DNA of 64,000 nt. It comes from Aphrophora alni (taxonomy: Eukaryota; Arthropoda; Insecta; Hemiptera; Aphrophoridae). Where the stretch lies: contig OY740772.1 in assembly GCA_963513935.1 (NCBI GenBank), positions 15,036,098 through 15,100,097 on the forward strand, given 5' to 3'. The position numbers and the translations under genes were made by a program. Shown piece by piece: positions 61,988 to 64,000 of the stretch (its first letter is position 1; every line of letters begins with the position of its first letter). Below the pieces are notes generated by a model that did not search any database, was not told the DNA's origin, and saw only the letters and a list, made by a program, of their open reading frames with translations.

Positions 61988-62022
61988 CTGTAGATCCAGC
62001 TTGGTACCCTCAGGATTGCCGA
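61988..62022 (+). repeat. Fragment of the dispersed ~160-bp repeat
   Basis: GTAGATCCAGCTTGGTACCC followed by CTCAGGATTGCCGAGTACTC matches the right end of the family (compare 5832-5870). Confidence 0.55.
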
Positions 62023-63591
62023 GTACTCGATAGTTTAATTGTTTTCTAACGATACTATTATCGAATTCTATAAACAATACTAGATATTTGAACGAACCAT
62101 AAACAAACATCTGTAAATAATAATTAGCAATAAAACAATTTTAATTACTAAGCGCTAATAGGTTACAATAAGACACAGTGACGCTTTGCTACGTGTCTAT
62201 AAAATCAGCTGTTTTAATGGACTTGTGCACCCCCAAGTCGTGTCATATACTACACTGATAAAATCCAAAGACTACATAAAAGCTGATCAAGAAACATTAA
62301 AGCAATTTAACGATAGGCTGTAAAAGAGCCAATTAAATTGTTTCATCCTTATCATTTAAGACTTTCCAGCAGCCTGGATCTAAAGGAGTCGCAGAAGGAT
62401 CTTTACTTTAATTGCATTAATCAATTTTAGGCGCTGTTAGCCTACACGTATGGGATTATAATATAATTTTAAAACAATTTCATGTCTCCATTATGATACT
62501 TACACAGCCCCAATCAAGCAGATCCTCGAAATGTAATGGCCAAGTTCGTCTCTTGAGCCGAGTAGGATATGTTTAGAGCTTGTGCGTATGATTTGTTTAA
62601 AACAGTTGTTACACAGGTTTTCTGAACCTCGTACTTATATTGCTACTTTCTTGACGTCAATATGGATGTCGTATATCTGTATGTATTAAGAGAATCCATT
62701 CGCTTCGCTCGATCAATGTCTCGACCTTGGCGGACATATATGATGAGCCTCCACTTACTACACTCGTATCGGCGACTGGGACTCGTCGAATCTCGTAACT
62801 ATACAAATATCACATTTTCTTGAGAAGTAAAGATTCGAAATTATATTTTTAACAATATTCCCTCTTCCTCGTAGTAGAGATATCGGTTTGGTACAAATTT
62901 TATGTCGCTGCCTTTATTTGTATGGCTATTCTGCTTACGTATAGACAACGACGACGGACGGGCGGCTTATTGAAAATCACTTAAAAAAATTATTCCTTAA
63001 CAATTTTGAATACTGTTTTGAATCCCTTTACATTTCACTCAAATCGGTAGACTCTATTTTGAGTAATTACGTTTTTTACAACAGCTCTGTATTTTATTGA
63101 TAACTCGCAAAATTTTGAGAGAGATAGCGAGCAATACTTTTTGGGGTATTTAGAGGTAAAACATCAGCTCAATTTGATCATAATCGTTAGATCCGATCTT
63201 GAGAAAACCGTAATTTTGTGTTGTTTTTTTTATGACAGTTACCCCTAAATTTTGATATATCGAAAAATGTCCCGAGTGTTGTCAAAATATGTCTATATAA
63301 CAAATTTGATTATAATCGGTTCAACCGTTTGCACTGAAGAGCATTGCAAAGACATCATTAAAAAACTATGCATCAGAAATTATGTATTTTTGAAAAGTAG
63401 CGAACTAGGGCCTATACGATTTGTTTAGGTCCTTGGAAGCTATGTTTTAACAAAATTTAATCAAATATAATCGTAATTTAAAATTTTGTTTATAGAAAAT
63501 GTAAAGAGAAAAGGCTCGAAGTGATATGTACCAAAATGTGTTCATGACGACAGAAAACACGTTAGAGATCGACGTAATTCTTAAAAAAAAC
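62023..63591. other. Gene-free; dispersed repeat copies
   Basis: 62600-62900 shares blocks with 1340-1420 and 38855-38935 (ACACAGGTTTTCTGAACCTC, ACTTTCTTGACGTCA) and with 39540-39600. 63000-63370 is an inverted T-family copy. No gene. Confidence 0.5.
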
Positions 63592-63935
63592 ACTTTTTCG
63601 TCATACTGCTTCAAAAACAGCTGTTTTCTATACATGCATTGAGATGCTAAATTTGTTATTTTTAGTCCTAGGACCTAAAAACATCAGCTGAGGTCGAGGT
63701 CATCAGCTGTTACTTCTAAAATACGAATTATTTAACGATTGTAAAGCATCTATAAAAACAACCGATACTCTCGATTGTAAATAACCGTTAAAACAGCTGA
63801 TTTGAAGGTAAATAGGTTACAACATTTTAGTTTTTGTGAAATTGTTTTCTTGTATTATTTGCAGTATAATGAAAAATATAGTTCATTACTTGGACCAAAA
63901 GAAGTTCACTTTTGGTCCTAGTGATGAAATATAGT
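63592..63935 (+). repeat. Paralogous block Q, copy 2
   Basis: Collinear with 54110-54567, but the terminal hairpin is reduced to GGACCAAAAGAAGTTCACTTTTGGTCC-type arms (63892-63918). About 64 bp present in the other copy is absent. Confidence 0.85.
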
Positions 63936-64000
63936 ATTTTAGACTGTGGGACATCAAAACGCAAAACAACTCAACATAAACTTTTTGACCGATAATGCAA

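Overview
The window looks like intergenic or intronic DNA from an AT-rich arthropod genome, most likely an insect. The evidence is one eukaryotic nuclear tRNA gene, many interstitial TTAGG/AACCT runs (the arthropod telomere unit), and relics of typical insect transposons: Jockey-like LINEs, a Penelope-like element, hAT, Merlin, Harbinger and IS630/mariner-like. A hemipteran is plausible from overall flavour, but the sequence does not prove it. I found no confident multi-exon host protein gene. Two short stretches could be host exons and are marked low confidence: a signal-peptide-like exon at 2831-2970 on the plus strand, and a start-codon region near 47262-47306 on the minus strand.

Layout. 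0-9 kb: dispersed repeats and a striking 126-bp tandem array (3876-5419), which is an amplified piece of a dispersed ~160-bp repeat. 9-16 kb: a rearranged non-autonomous DNA transposon, a long CA/TA microsatellite, a tRNA-like sequence and a deleted IS630/mariner-like relic. 18-19.5 kb: one SINE-like copy. 21.8-24.2 kb: a heavily mutated Penelope-like retroelement (reverse transcriptase plus GIY-YIG endonuclease, minus strand), recognised only by piecing together short homologies across frames. 26-35.6 kb: a transposon cluster with a Merlin relic, a 2-kb Jockey-like LINE (minus), a SINE-like copy, a hAT relic, a second LINE relic, and several more Jockey-like copies, two of them with their 3' ends facing outward. 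36.7 kb: tRNA-Lys(CTT), the only intact gene recognised. 38-46 kb: more dispersed repeats, two large foldback elements (40.2-41.1 and 45.65-46.2 kb) and a 25-bp minisatellite (44.3 kb). 49.2 kb: a 470-bp Merlin element with perfect 8-bp target duplication, nested in an older repeat. 52.4 kb: a complete 543-bp non-autonomous transposon. 54-64 kb: a Harbinger-like fragment, a TTAGG compound repeat, a 107-bp-arm palindrome, and two near-identical ~350-450-bp paralogous blocks.

A theme recurs on both strands. At least ten short motifs have the form (C)TGA-like box, small hairpin, then GAAAC. They resemble degenerate hammerhead ribozymes of the kind known from Penelope-like retroelements. One lies directly downstream of the Penelope-like relic in the same orientation. 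This is the most interesting pattern in the window, though ribozyme activity is only inferred.
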